Assembly (NCBI GenBank): GCA_002422205.1
Contig: DITS01000007.1
Span: 1-29,403, forward strand
DNA length: 29,403 nt
From: Alphaproteobacteria bacterium UBA6178
GTDB taxonomy: Bacteria > Pseudomonadota > Alphaproteobacteria > Rickettsiales > UBA3002
Direction of reading: 5' to 3'
Positions 22,345-29,403 of the stretch are shown piece by piece. Both the position numbers and the translations under genes were made by a program. The notes below the pieces were generated by a model. The model saw only the letters and a program-made list of their open reading frames with translations, was not told where the DNA came from and searched no databases. Each line of letters opens with the position of its first letter. The stretch's first letter is position 1.

Positions 22345-22632
22345 ATGAAAAAACTGGTTTTAATGGTTCTGTGTGGTTTGGTTTTTGCTGGCGGGGCGCA
22401 CGCTGAGACGATTCATATTGGTGTGGATGGGCTGGTATGTGCGTTCTGTGTAAAAGGAATCGAGAAGGGCTTTGGCAAACAGGATGCCGTGTCGAGTGTG
22501 AATGTGGATTTGGATGAACGCATGGTGACAGTGGTGACAAAAGATGATCAGACGCTCGATGATGCAGCGATTACCGATATTATTACCGATGCCGGTTATA
22601 CGGTGACGATGATGCATCGGCAGGCGGATTAA
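22345..22632 (+). CDS. Periplasmic heavy-metal-associated (HMA) protein, MerP-like
   Basis: 95 residues from ATG 22345, with AGGGGG just upstream; a GTG two codons earlier is weaker. Signal peptide MKKLVLMVLCGLVFAGGAHA, then an HMA domain with GLVCAFCVKGIEKGF, i.e. a C32-x-x-C35 metal site (the usual GMTCxxC has V and A variants here). The domain ends with TDIITDAGYTV. It probably binds a soft metal ion in the periplasm and passes it to the MerT-like membrane protein. Its stop overlaps the next start by one base (TAATG). Confidence 0.86.
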   Translation: MKKLVLMVLCGLVFAGGAHAETIHIGVDGLVCAFCVKGIEKGFGKQDAVSSVNVDLDERMVTVVTKDDQTLDDAAITDIITDAGYTVTMMHRQAD

Positions 22633-22997
22633 TGCAGAAGGTTGTGCATAGCCTTAGCTTGTTTACGTCGCTTGGCACGCTGATTTGCTGTGCCTTGCCT
22701 GCGTTATTTGTGGCGTTGGGTGCGGGGGCGGTGTTGGCGGGTATTGTGAGCGCTGTACCGCAACTGATCTGGCTGTCGGAGCATAAGCTACTGGTGTTTG
22801 GAGTGGCGGGGCTGATGCTTATGGTTTCCGGCGTAATGCGCTATCGTAGCCGTTTTGCGCCATGCCCAACGGATGCGCAGCTGGCGGCGCAATGCCAGCG
22901 ATTGCGCAAACATAGTGGGATTATGTATGTCGTTTCACTCGCGATTTATGCGATAGGGTTCTTTTTCGCGTTTGTCGCGCCTTTGGTGATGGGGTGA
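22632..22997 (+). CDS. MerT-like membrane metal transporter
   Basis: 121 residues, three membrane segments (about 13-42, 51-68, 97-118). C19-C20 (LICCALPAL) in the first segment and C78 and C88 in the cytoplasmic loop mirror the MerT cysteine pairs that pass Hg(II) through the membrane. The translational overlap with the HMA gene fits a MerP-MerT pair. No merA reductase or merR is present in the window, so the true substrate and direction are uncertain. Its stop overlaps a GTG of the next gene, whose likely ATG is at 23000. Confidence 0.78.
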   Translation: MQKVVHSLSLFTSLGTLICCALPALFVALGAGAVLAGIVSAVPQLIWLSEHKLLVFGVAGLMLMVSGVMRYRSRFAPCPTDAQLAAQCQRLRKHSGIMYVVSLAIYAIGFFFAFVAPLVMG

Positions 22998-22999
22998 GT

Positions 23000-23308
23000 A
23001 TGGGTAAAGACAAGGCAGAGCCATGTGGCGGGCATGCCCATCCGGATTATGCAGCGGAGCTCAAGCGGCTGAACCGGATTAGCGGGCAGGTGGACGGCGT
23101 TAAAAGGATGATTGAGCAGCGGCGCTATTGTCCTGATATTCTGGCGCAGCTGCGTGCGATTCGTGCGGCGGTGCATGCGGTGGAGAGTAATATTTTGGGT
23201 GCCCATTTAGATGCCTGTGTGCGTGATGCATTTGCCGCGCCCGATGCGCAGGAGCAGGCAGAAAAAATAGCCGAGCTGAAGGCACTCTATCGCCGCTTTA
23301 GTGAGTGA
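23000..23308 (+). CDS. CsoR/RcnR-family metal-sensing repressor
   Basis: 102 residues from ATG 23000, with GGGGTG upstream. The helical bundle starts LKRLNRISGQVDGVKRMIEQRRYCPDILAQLRAIRAAVHAVESNILGAHLDACV. C44, H69 and C73 have the spacing of the CsoR copper ligands C36-H61-C65. H12 lies 32 residues before C44, as H21 to C53 in the nickel sensor InrS and H3 to C35 in RcnR, giving an H-C-H-C fingerprint. Sensing of nickel, copper or another metal is open. It is the last gene of its own operon and probably binds 21686-21704. Its end overlaps the convergent greB by 11 bases. Confidence 0.85.
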   Translation: MGKDKAEPCGGHAHPDYAAELKRLNRISGQVDGVKRMIEQRRYCPDILAQLRAIRAAVHAVESNILGAHLDACVRDAFAAPDAQEQAEKIAELKALYRRFSE

Positions 23309-23864
23309 GCGGATAGGATAAGGCGATAATTTCGAGGGTTTCATGGCCGGATGGCGTGTGCAGCTCGACGCTGTCGCCGATGCCTGCTTTCATCAGGGTG
23401 CGAGCGACAGGGGTGATCCAGCTGATATGACCGCGTGACACATCGGCCTCGTCGATACCGACGATTTTGACGGTGTGTTCGCTGCCATCTTCGCGGCGGT
23501 AGGTGACGGTGGCGCCGAAGAATATGTTTCGCAGCTGTTGCTGACGTGCGGGGTCGACTATTTCGGCATTGTCGAGTGCTTTGGTGAGGTAGCGGATACG
23601 ACGATCAATTTCGCGCAGGCGCTTTTTACCATAAATGTAATCGCCATTTTCGGAGCGGTCGCCATTGCCTGCAGCCCATGCTACGGTTTCCACTACTTTT
23701 GGACGTTCGGTGTGCAGAAGCTGGCGCAATTCCTGCTTTAACTGGCCGTAGCCGTTTGGAGTCATGTAGTTTTTGGCATTTTTAGGCAAGGCAGGTAATG
23801 GGTTTTCGACGTTATCATCGTCATCGTCGTCGCCATCGTTTTCTTTGGTGAAAGCTTTGTTCAT
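23298..23864 (-). CDS. greB: Transcription elongation factor GreB
   Basis: Rescues backtracked RNA polymerase by stimulating transcript cleavage. 188 residues, longer than the usual ~160, with an acidic N-terminal tail NDGDDDDDDNVENPLP (about 9-24). Coiled-coil N-terminal domain about 34-105: TPNGYGQLKQELRQLLHTERPKVVETV, with the tip residues in GDRSENGDYIYGKKRLREIDRRIRYL. The C-terminal FKBP-like domain has FFGATVTYRREDGSEHTVKIVG, and the ISWITPVARTLM and GDSVELHTPSGHETLEI signature blocks. It is 4 bases after the fabI stop on the same strand and may be translated by coupling. Confidence 0.93.
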   Translation of the reverse strand: MNKAFTKENDGDDDDDDNVENPLPALPKNAKNYMTPNGYGQLKQELRQLLHTERPKVVETVAWAAGNGDRSENGDYIYGKKRLREIDRRIRYLTKALDNAEIVDPARQQQLRNIFFGATVTYRREDGSEHTVKIVGIDEADVSRGHISWITPVARTLMKAGIGDSVELHTPSGHETLEIIALSYPLTH

Positions 23865-23868
23865 GCGG

Positions 23869-24633
23869 TTAGCCTAATACATTATAACCGGCATCGATAT
23901 AGAGAATTTGTCCGGTAATTTGTTTGGCGTTGTCGGAGACGAGGAACGAAGCCAGCTCTCCTATCTGATCGAGGGAAACGAGCTGATGCAAGGGGGCTTT
24001 GGCAGCAGCTTGTTCCATTAGTTTGTCGAAATCGCTTAAGCCCGAGGCGGCGCGGGTTTTAACCGGCCCGGGGGAAATGGCGTTGACGCGGATATAGCGC
24101 GGGCCCATCTCGGCGGATAAATATTTGGTGGTGGCTTCCAGCGCGGCTTTGACGGGGCCCATGAGATTATAGTTCGTCACGACTTTTTCGGCGCCATAAT
24201 AACTCATGGTGAGGATACAGCCGCCTTGGGCCATCAGTGGTTCTGCCGCTTTAGCCAAACGGATGAGCGAGTGGCAGGAGATGTCCATAGCGGTGAGGAA
24301 GCCTTCGCGGCTGCAATCGGTAACGCGGCCTGCAATATCGGCTTTGGGGGCGAAGGCAATCGAATGAATCAGGAAATCCAGCTGGCCCCATTGTGAGTTG
24401 ATGGCTTCAAATAATGCGTCTTGCTGTGCGTCGATGGTGACGTCGAGCGGCATAAAAATCGGCGCGTTGATTTGTTGTGCCAGCGGTTCCACGTGCGGTT
24501 TGGCTTTGTCGTTTAAATAGGTCAGGGCCAGTTGTGCGCCCGCATCATGCAATGCTTTTGCGCAGCCCCATGCGATGGAGGCGTCATTGGCGACACCAAC
24601 GATGAGGCCTTTTTTTCCTGCGAGTATGCTCAT
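23869..24633 (-). CDS. fabI: Enoyl-ACP reductase (NADH), FabI
   Basis: Last reduction step of type II fatty-acid elongation. 254 residues from ATG 24633, in ATGA overlap with the ackA stop, with AAGGAAATC upstream. Family marks: GKKGLIVGVANDASIAWGCAKAL (6-28), nucleotide-binding SDR-like start; LDFLIHSIAFAPK (about 85-97); the active-site Tyr-x6-Lys as YYGAEK...YNLMGPVKAALE; and RVNAISPGPVKTRAA. Typical length. A second fabI elsewhere cannot be excluded. Context with acetate kinase and phosphotransacetylase suggests an alternative, regulated acyl-phosphate or fatty-acid role. Confidence 0.93.
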   Translation of the reverse strand: MSILAGKKGLIVGVANDASIAWGCAKALHDAGAQLALTYLNDKAKPHVEPLAQQINAPIFMPLDVTIDAQQDALFEAINSQWGQLDFLIHSIAFAPKADIAGRVTDCSREGFLTAMDISCHSLIRLAKAAEPLMAQGGCILTMSYYGAEKVVTNYNLMGPVKAALEATTKYLSAEMGPRYIRVNAISPGPVKTRAASGLSDFDKLMEQAAAKAPLHQLVSLDQIGELASFLVSDNAKQITGQILYIDAGYNVLG

Positions 24634-25724
24634 ATCAGATTTCCTTGTAATAGGGTGATGCATTGTTGTGCCATCAACTGCTCTTCATTGGCGGGGATGG
24701 TGAGGGTGGTGAAGGCGGGCATGAAAGCCAGCAGTTTTTGAATGTCGCTGCGTAGCTGCGCGTCATTTTCGCCGATGCCGCCGGTGAAAACCAGCATGTC
24801 CATACCGCCGATGGCGACGGCCATGCGTGCAATATGCTGCGCGGTCATCATGGTGAAAAATTCGATGGCGAATGCTGCATCGGGGTGTGCGGAGGCGCGC
24901 AGCTCGCGCATGTCGTTGCTGATGCCGGAGAGACCTTTGAGGCCTGAATCGTATGACAGGGTATGCTCGATTGCGGCTGCATCGAGCTGTAATTCGCGCT
25001 GCATATAAAGCAGTGCGCCGGGGTCGATTTGGCCGCAGCGGGTGCCCATGGGCAGGCCGTCGAGCGCGGTCATGCCCATGGTGGTGTCGATGCTTTTGCC
25101 GTTATGGATAGCGCAAAGGCTGGCGCCATTGCCCAGATGGGCGGCGACCACGCGGCCTGCTGCTTGTTCGGGGTGGTGGATTTGTAATTGCTGCATGATC
25201 CAATCATAAGACAGACCATGAAAGCCATAGCGGCGGATGCCCTGAGTGCGCAAGGATTTGCTGACGGCATATTCGCTGAAAACGCGGCTATGATTGGCGT
25301 GAAATGCGGTATCGAAACAGCCGATTTGTGGTAGGTCGGGATAAAGCGTTGCCAGCAACCGGATAGCGGAGAGTGCATGCGGCTGATGCAGCGGTGCCAG
25401 CGGCACCAAGGTTTCGAGTTGGGCAAGGATTGCATCATTTAACCGTGTGGGTGCTGTGTAATTGCTGCCACCATGCACAATGCGGTGTGTGATGGCGCGC
25501 AAGGTCCATGGCTGTTCGATTAGCCAATGCAGCATGGCATGCAGTGCTTGTTCTTGTGTGGTGTACGACGGCAGATTTTGCGGTTGCGCTCCTTCCAGCT
25601 GGAATGTGGCATCGCTGCCGATGCCGGTTATGCGGCCATTGGCCAACAATGCGAGGTCGGGGTCGAACAGGCGGAATTTCAGGCTGGAAGAGCCTGCGTT
25701 GAGCACCAGCAGGGCACCGGTCAT
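24630..25724 (-). CDS. ackA: Acetate kinase
   Basis: Interconverts acetate + ATP and acetyl phosphate + ADP. 364 residues, somewhat shorter than the usual ~400. Signatures: LVLNAGSSSLKFRLF (6-20), THRIVHGG, HQPHALSAI, RRYGFHGLSYDWI, AAHLGNGASLCAIHNGKSIDTTMGMTALDGLPMGTRCGQIDPG and FTGGIGEND near 315. It starts with ATGA overlapping the maoC-pta stop and overlaps fabI at its end, so it is translationally coupled in the chain. The usual acetate kinase pathway partner is the phosphotransacetylase domain of its upstream neighbour. Confidence 0.95.
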   Translation of the reverse strand: MTGALLVLNAGSSSLKFRLFDPDLALLANGRITGIGSDATFQLEGAQPQNLPSYTTQEQALHAMLHWLIEQPWTLRAITHRIVHGGSNYTAPTRLNDAILAQLETLVPLAPLHQPHALSAIRLLATLYPDLPQIGCFDTAFHANHSRVFSEYAVSKSLRTQGIRRYGFHGLSYDWIMQQLQIHHPEQAAGRVVAAHLGNGASLCAIHNGKSIDTTMGMTALDGLPMGTRCGQIDPGALLYMQRELQLDAAAIEHTLSYDSGLKGLSGISNDMRELRASAHPDAAFAIEFFTMMTAQHIARMAVAIGGMDMLVFTGGIGENDAQLRSDIQKLLAFMPAFTTLTIPANEEQLMAQQCITLLQGNLI

Positions 25725-27130
25725 TTGACTTGTCCGGCTTTGCGTGCTTGCACCATTTTAAGGCCAAGGGCGCAAGACATTAAACGCGTGCGCAGCGAAT
25801 CGGCGCGGCTGACCAGGATGATGGGTACGCGAGCACCCAATACGATGCCTGCCGCATTCGCACCACCCAAAAAGGTGAGCTGCTTGGCAATCATATTGCC
25901 GGAATGGATATCGGGCGCGAGCATAATATCGGCATCACCAGCCACGGATGAGATGATATCTTTTTCTTGCGCGGCTTGCTGGCTGATGGCCAGATCGAGC
26001 GCCAGAGGGCCATCGAGCAAGGCGTGGGCGATTTGCCCGCGATCGGCCATTTTGCACAGGCAGGCGGCGTCGATGGTGGCCTGAATGTCGGATTTGACTT
26101 TTTCGGTGGCGGCCAGCAATGCTACTTTGGGCAAGGCGTCCGCATGCGTAATCACGCGCCACAAATCAATCGCATTGCGGCAAATGTCGGCTTTTTCATC
26201 CATGGAGGGTGCAATGTTGATAGCGGCATCGGTGATGATAAGTAATTTATGATAGGTTGGCACATCCATCACATAGGCGTGGCTGATGCGGCGCTCGGTG
26301 CGCAATCCGGCGCTGTGCGGTACAATCGCTGCCATTAGCTCATCGGTGGACAAGCTGCCTTTCATGATGATGTCGACGGCGCCTGTCGCGGCAAGATGGG
26401 CGGCTTGTTCGGCTGCAGCGTGGCTGTGCATGGTGGGGAGTAGCTCGTAGCTGCTGATGTCGATTTGTGCTTCTTCGGCGGCCTGACGGATGCGCGCTTC
26501 CGGCCCGATTAACACGGGGATGATAAGATTTTCTTCGACAGCCTCAAGTGCTGCTTTGATCGCAATCGGCGTGACGGGATGCACGATGGCGGTGCGGCTG
26601 GGCGGGCAATTTTCGCAGGTGTCGATGAGTGCACGGAAGCGGTCATGATGATTGAGTTGAATATCGGGCAATTCGGGACGCTCGCGACGAATTTTTTGTG
26701 TGGGTGCAATGACGACCGCTTCGCCGCTTACCACGGTTTCGCCCAATGCATTGGTGCAGGTGCAATCAAATATCACAACATGTTTATGCTCGCGTTTTTC
26801 TCTAACGGTGACACTAACAGTGATAGCCTCGCCCGGGCGTACGGGTTTTTTGAAATCGAGATTCTGATTGAGGTAAATGGTGCCGGGTCCGGGCAGGGTG
26901 GTACCAAGTAGCGCAGATATGAGCGCGCCTGACCACATGCCATGGCCGATGATGCCGCCGAAGGCGCTGTCTTTGGCGTAGGCTTTATCGAGATGCGCGG
27001 GGTTCACATCGCCGGAGAGGATGGCGAATAATTCGATGTCTTGCTCTAATAATGTACGGGTCAGCCTTGCGGTCTGGCCAATTCTCAATTCGTCATAGGT
27101 GGTGTTTTCGATGGTGATGTCGCCGTTCAT
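25721..27130 (-). CDS. Fused MaoC-type hydratase / phosphate acyltransferase
   Basis: 469 residues from ATG 27130, with GAAGGAG upstream; the longer frame to 27187 lacks support. N-terminal MaoC hot-dog domain about 10-140 with SGDVNPAHLDKAYAKDSAFGGIIGHGMW, the D-x-N-x-x-H hydratase signature. The C-terminal phosphate acetyl/butyryltransferase-like domain (about 160-469) has KAALEAVEENLIIPVLIG, AAEQAAHLAATGAVDIIMKGSLSTDELMAAI and SHAYVMDVPTYHKLLIITDAAINIAPSMDEK. It likely converts acyl-CoA to acyl phosphate for AckA. Such bifunctional enoyl-CoA hydratase/Pta proteins are known in proteobacteria; the acyl chain length is not set here. Confidence 0.9.
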   Translation of the reverse strand: MNGDITIENTTYDELRIGQTARLTRTLLEQDIELFAILSGDVNPAHLDKAYAKDSAFGGIIGHGMWSGALISALLGTTLPGPGTIYLNQNLDFKKPVRPGEAITVSVTVREKREHKHVVIFDCTCTNALGETVVSGEAVVIAPTQKIRRERPELPDIQLNHHDRFRALIDTCENCPPSRTAIVHPVTPIAIKAALEAVEENLIIPVLIGPEARIRQAAEEAQIDISSYELLPTMHSHAAAEQAAHLAATGAVDIIMKGSLSTDELMAAIVPHSAGLRTERRISHAYVMDVPTYHKLLIITDAAINIAPSMDEKADICRNAIDLWRVITHADALPKVALLAATEKVKSDIQATIDAACLCKMADRGQIAHALLDGPLALDLAISQQAAQEKDIISSVAGDADIMLAPDIHSGNMIAKQLTFLGGANAAGIVLGARVPIILVSRADSLRTRLMSCALGLKMVQARKAGQVK

Positions 27131-27295
27131 GGCGTGCTCCTTCTGTAGCAGATGGGCACAGGCTAACCATACCCTATATAAAAGCAAGCATTTGCAGCTA
27201 AAACCTAGTGAAAGACTATGTTTTTAGCCTGATTCTTCTGGCCCTTTTTTATTAGATAGGTTAGGTTGCCTTCTCATAAAAAAAAGCGAGGATGT

Positions 27296-28222
27296 ATGCG
27301 CAAGGTGCAGAATATTTTATTTGTTAGTCATGGCATGAGCGATATTACGCAAAGCCTCAAGCAGGCATTGCATTTTGCACAGGATGTGGGTGCGCAGATT
27401 AAAATTCTGATTGTGAGCCCTACGTTGCCGTCTAATTTCTCCGTGCAGGAGGAAACCTATCGGCAATCATTGATTGAGCGGATGCATAAAACGCTCGAAA
27501 CTTCGCGTGAGGTAGAGCTTGCAGCGGATGTCGCTATCGAAGTGGAATACAGCGATATGCCCGCCAATAGCATTATTCGTCATGTATTACGCCATGGGTA
27601 TGACATGGTGATGAAAGCCGCTCAGCTGCGTGATGAGGGTAAGGGTTTTAAAGCCATGGATATGGATTTATTACGCAAATGTCCTGCTCCGGTGTGGCTG
27701 TGTTTGCCCGCTGCCCACACGCATCGCGAGCTGCGGGTAGCGGTGGCGATTGATCCGGTCAGCGAGCAGGCTGTATCGCGTGATTTGTCGATTCGTATGT
27801 TGCAGCTTGCGCGCTCGATTGCGGATCGCTGCAGTGGCGATTTGCATGTGGTGTCGTGCTGGGATTATAAAATGGAAGAATATGTGCGCGGAAATGTGTG
27901 GCTGAAAGTATCGGACGAGGAGTTGGAAGAGCAAATCCGTCTGGTTGAGGCCGAACACCGGATTGCACTGGATAAGCTGATAACGGAATCGGGGATTACT
28001 GGTTCGGTACATGTATTGCATGAGCGGGGAAAAGCTGAAAACACCATCCCTAAAGTGATGAGCCAGATTGAAGCCGATTTGCTGGTGATGGGCACGGTGG
28101 CACGCACGGGCATTCCCGGGTTTGTGATTGGGAATACGGCTGAGAACACATTGCAAAAGCTGCATTGTTCATTGCTGGCTTTAAAGCCTGAAGGCTTTGT
28201 CTCGCCGGTGAAAGCGTATTAA
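27296..28222 (+). CDS. Tandem universal stress protein (UspE-like)
   Basis: 308 residues, two Usp domains of about 150, similar to E. coli UspE length. The first (about 1-145) has VQNILFVSHGMSDITQSLKQALHFA; the second has LRVAVAIDPVSEQAVSRDLSIRMLQLA (about 150-175) and ends with LLVMGTVARTGIPGFVIGNTAENTLQKLHCSLLALKPEGF, the G-x2-G-x9-G-T/N ATP-binding signature. ATG 27296 is chosen over an upstream TTG because GAGG precedes it and the domain starts there. It is divergent from the maoC-pta operon across 165 bases; acetate metabolism and Usp proteins are often coregulated under oxygen limitation. Confidence 0.92.
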   Translation: MRKVQNILFVSHGMSDITQSLKQALHFAQDVGAQIKILIVSPTLPSNFSVQEETYRQSLIERMHKTLETSREVELAADVAIEVEYSDMPANSIIRHVLRHGYDMVMKAAQLRDEGKGFKAMDMDLLRKCPAPVWLCLPAAHTHRELRVAVAIDPVSEQAVSRDLSIRMLQLARSIADRCSGDLHVVSCWDYKMEEYVRGNVWLKVSDEELEEQIRLVEAEHRIALDKLITESGITGSVHVLHERGKAENTIPKVMSQIEADLLVMGTVARTGIPGFVIGNTAENTLQKLHCSLLALKPEGFVSPVKAY

Positions 28223-28343
28223 GCATCCTTCCTTTTGTTTATGCGGCTATTATGTTTTAGGGCTTGAGCCCCTATCGATATTTATTATTCATTTACGCAT
28301 ACTGTAAGTAATGCACGCAAGATAGGGCGTGCTACCATTGTTG

Positions 28344-28377
28344 CGGAGAAGTTTTTGTTTGATCAGTATAATCTCCG
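28344..28377 (+). promoter_or_regulatory. Promoter with inverted repeat before the XRE gene
   Basis: TATAAT at 28367-28372 is a strong -10 box. cggaga (28344-28349) and tctccg (28372-28377) are a perfect inverted pair around it, a possible autorepressor site. A -35 box is unclear. Confidence 0.45.
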
Positions 28378-28395
28378 AAAAAAGGCATTACAGGA

Positions 28396-28632
28396 ATGAA
28401 AAAAAATAACTACAGTTTCTTCGTGAAACGTCTTACATACACGCTGAAATCGGAACGCACTAATCGGGGGTACAGTCAGGAAGCACTGGCGCAAAGAGCC
28501 GGTATATCGCGTCAGGCGATTGGTAAAATCGAGGCAGGCGAGCGTAATCCGACGATGTTGACCGTGTATAAGCTAGTCAAAGCGATGGACATGCAACTCG
28601 ACGAGTTTATTCAGTTAATGAAGGTTGATTAG
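28396..28632 (+). CDS. XRE-family (Cro/CI-type) regulator
   Basis: 78 residues, a single HTH_3 domain: LKSERTNRGYSQEALAQRAGISRQAIGKIEAGERNPTMLTVYKLVKAMDMQLDEFIQL (17-74), with the HTH at about 27-46. There is no sensing domain. ACAGGA lies before the ATG. It lies alone between a Usp gene and doxX; stand-alone HTH proteins of this size can be repressors or antitoxins, but no toxin is adjacent. Self-regulation through the inverted repeat 28344-28377 is inference. Confidence 0.9.
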   Translation: MKKNNYSFFVKRLTYTLKSERTNRGYSQEALAQRAGISRQAIGKIEAGERNPTMLTVYKLVKAMDMQLDEFIQLMKVD

Positions 28633-28637
28633 TCTCC

Positions 28638-28660
28638 ATTGGTTCCATTTTGGAATCAAT
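28638..28660. promoter_or_regulatory. Near-perfect palindrome after the XRE gene
   Basis: Arms attggttcca and tggaatcaat, 9 of 10 complementary, with a 3-base centre. No T run follows, so it is more likely an operator or a weak terminator stem than a standard terminator. Confidence 0.45.
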
Positions 28661-28704
28661 AAGGTGACGCATTGTTGTATTATCAAATTTATCAAAAATG
28701 TTAG

Positions 28705-28735
28705 AGTCATCTCATCAAACATGATGGAGATGACT
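28705..28735 (+). promoter_or_regulatory. Hairpin covering the doxX ribosome binding site
   Basis: Arms agtcatctc (28705-28713) and gagatgact (28727-28735) form a perfect 9-bp stem, extended by atc/gat after one bulged G. The GGAG Shine-Dalgarno sequence (28726-28729) falls in the right arm, and the ATG (28737) follows one base later. Confidence 0.6.
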
Positions 28736-28736
28736 T

Positions 28737-29177
28737 ATGACTATTTACACTCAATATAATGCACAATATTATGGTTCAGCACTGCTGCGGGTATCGCTTG
28801 GTAGTGTGCTGCTTTCGCATGGGCTGCTTAAAGTCGGCGTGTTTACGGTGGCTGGCACGGTGGCGTATTTTGAAAGCATGGGTTTGCCTGCTGCTGCGGC
28901 ATATCTGACGATATTTGCCGAAATTGCAGGCGGTAGCGCATTATTGCTTGGATTCTTAACCCGACTGGCAGCTGGTTTAAGCATACCGTTGCTGCTGGGC
29001 GCCGTGTGGGCACATGCGGGCAATGGGTGGGTGTTTAGCAATACGGGCGGCGGGTGGGAGTTTCCCGCATTGCTTGTGGCGCTGGCATTCATTGTCACCG
29101 TGCAAGGTGGCGGGGCGTTCAGCCTCAACCGTATTCCCTTTATAGCAAACCGTCTGCCCCGTCTGGTGGCAGCATAA
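28737..29177 (+). CDS. DoxX-family membrane protein
   Basis: 146 residues with four membrane segments, about 15-33 (ALLRVSLGSVLLSHGLLKV), 50-75, 80-95 and 105-125. Family marks: GLPAAAAYLTIFAEIAGGSALLLGFLTRLAAGLSIPLLLGAVWAHAGNGWVFSNTGGGWEFPALL. DoxX proteins are linked to redox stress or thiosulfate:quinone systems in some species; the exact role here is unknown. GATGGAGATGACTT precedes the ATG, held in a hairpin. The pirin gene follows 27 bases later in the same direction, likely in one operon. Confidence 0.9.
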   Translation: MTIYTQYNAQYYGSALLRVSLGSVLLSHGLLKVGVFTVAGTVAYFESMGLPAAAAYLTIFAEIAGGSALLLGFLTRLAAGLSIPLLLGAVWAHAGNGWVFSNTGGGWEFPALLVALAFIVTVQGGGAFSLNRIPFIANRLPRLVAA

Positions 29178-29204
29178 TCCATCCGCTGATGGAAGGAGGA
29201 CGAT

Positions 29205-29403
29205 ATGATTACTGTTTATCCCTATCATACACTCGGCCATGCCAATCATGGCTGGCTGAATGCGCGCCATCATTTCTCCTTCGCCGATTATCATGACGAA
29301 GACCGCATGCACTGGGGTGCGATCCGGGTGTGGAACGATGATGAGATCGGTCCGCGTTCGGGCTTTCCGCCCCACCCGCATGCCGACATGGAAATCATCA
29401 CCT
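29205..29403 (+). CDS. Pirin-family protein, 3' end outside window
   Basis: 66 codons are visible. MITVYPYHTLGHANHGWLNARHHFSFADYHDEDRMHWGAIRVWNDDEIGP then FPPHPHADMEIIT, the pirin metal-binding histidine block (H-P-H) of the first cupin. GGAAGGAGG lies 6 bases before the ATG. Family members bind Fe(II) and some act as quercetinases; the role here cannot be set from a fragment. Its link with doxX is common in bacteria and suggests a shared redox-stress operon. Confidence 0.93.
   Translation, partial: MITVYPYHTLGHANHGWLNARHHFSFADYHDEDRMHWGAIRVWNDDEIGPRSGFPPHPHADMEIIT

Noticed and set aside
1..29403. CRISPR arrays, tRNA, rRNA, insertion sequences
   Set aside because: I scanned for regular short repeats, cloverleaf-like stems and transposase motifs and saw none; a covariance search would be decisive for RNAs.

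Overview
The window reads as a piece of an alphaproteobacterial chromosome of medium G+C with the end of a lambda-type prophage on its left side. The assignment rests on family content (DUF3768, DUF1428, a MaoC-phosphotransacetylase/AckA/FabI gene chain, NsrR-Hmp) and is an inference; no rRNA or tRNA gene is present to confirm it.

Positions 1-6.7 kb are prophage. A lambda-like packaging locus runs leftward: a probable cos site (cosN-like sequence near 5548-5574, cosB-like repeats 5433-5529), then a tightly packed run of a ParB-like protein, a larger protein with two ParB-like regions and a methyltransferase-like domain, a HAD-like protein and a second methyltransferase, then the small (Nu1) and large (GpA) terminase subunits. 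The large terminase has no stop in the window and begins inside nu1. On the other side of cos are a rightward DUF3768 gene and a leftward minor-tail-Z gene. About 3.2 kb of ParB/methyltransferase genes between cos and nu1 is the most unusual layout here.

From 6.7 to 8.8 kb is a nitric-oxide detoxification locus: hmp and a cupin gene leftward, nsrR rightward, with a 12-bp-arm palindrome between them. An A+T-rich accessory patch (8.8-10.3 kb) follows with a GIY-YIG protein, a one-pass membrane protein and a protein carrying a HEPN-like RNNVAH motif; the last two share an identical 15-base leader ending in their start codons. Next come a CPA1 antiporter, a GNAT acetyltransferase and SelO.

From 13.8 to 17.6 kb is a cluster of small envelope and stress-type genes: a 59-residue lipoprotein, a YciF-like ferritin-fold protein, a DUF4142 protein, a secreted protein, a one-pass membrane protein, a very hydrophilic protein, a 50-residue basic protein and a cold-shock protein. 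Three clear hairpin terminators lie here. From 17.7 to 21.6 kb are a hypothetical protein, an SRPBCC protein and a DUF1428 protein with a divergent TetR regulator and two operator-like sites, and a YbaL/Kef-type antiporter.

From 21.66 to 23.31 kb is a four-gene metal operon: outer-membrane-like protein, periplasmic HMA protein, MerT-like membrane protein and a CsoR/RcnR-family repressor whose ligand spacing fits the H-C-H-C set. A tatacccc/ggggtata operator sits on its promoter and start region. Opposite it runs a leftward chain maoC-pta, ackA, fabI, greB joined mostly by ATGA overlaps, which links acyl-phosphate/acetate metabolism with fatty-acid synthesis. The right end holds a tandem universal stress protein, an XRE regulator, a DoxX gene whose ribosome binding site lies in a hairpin, and the start of a pirin gene.
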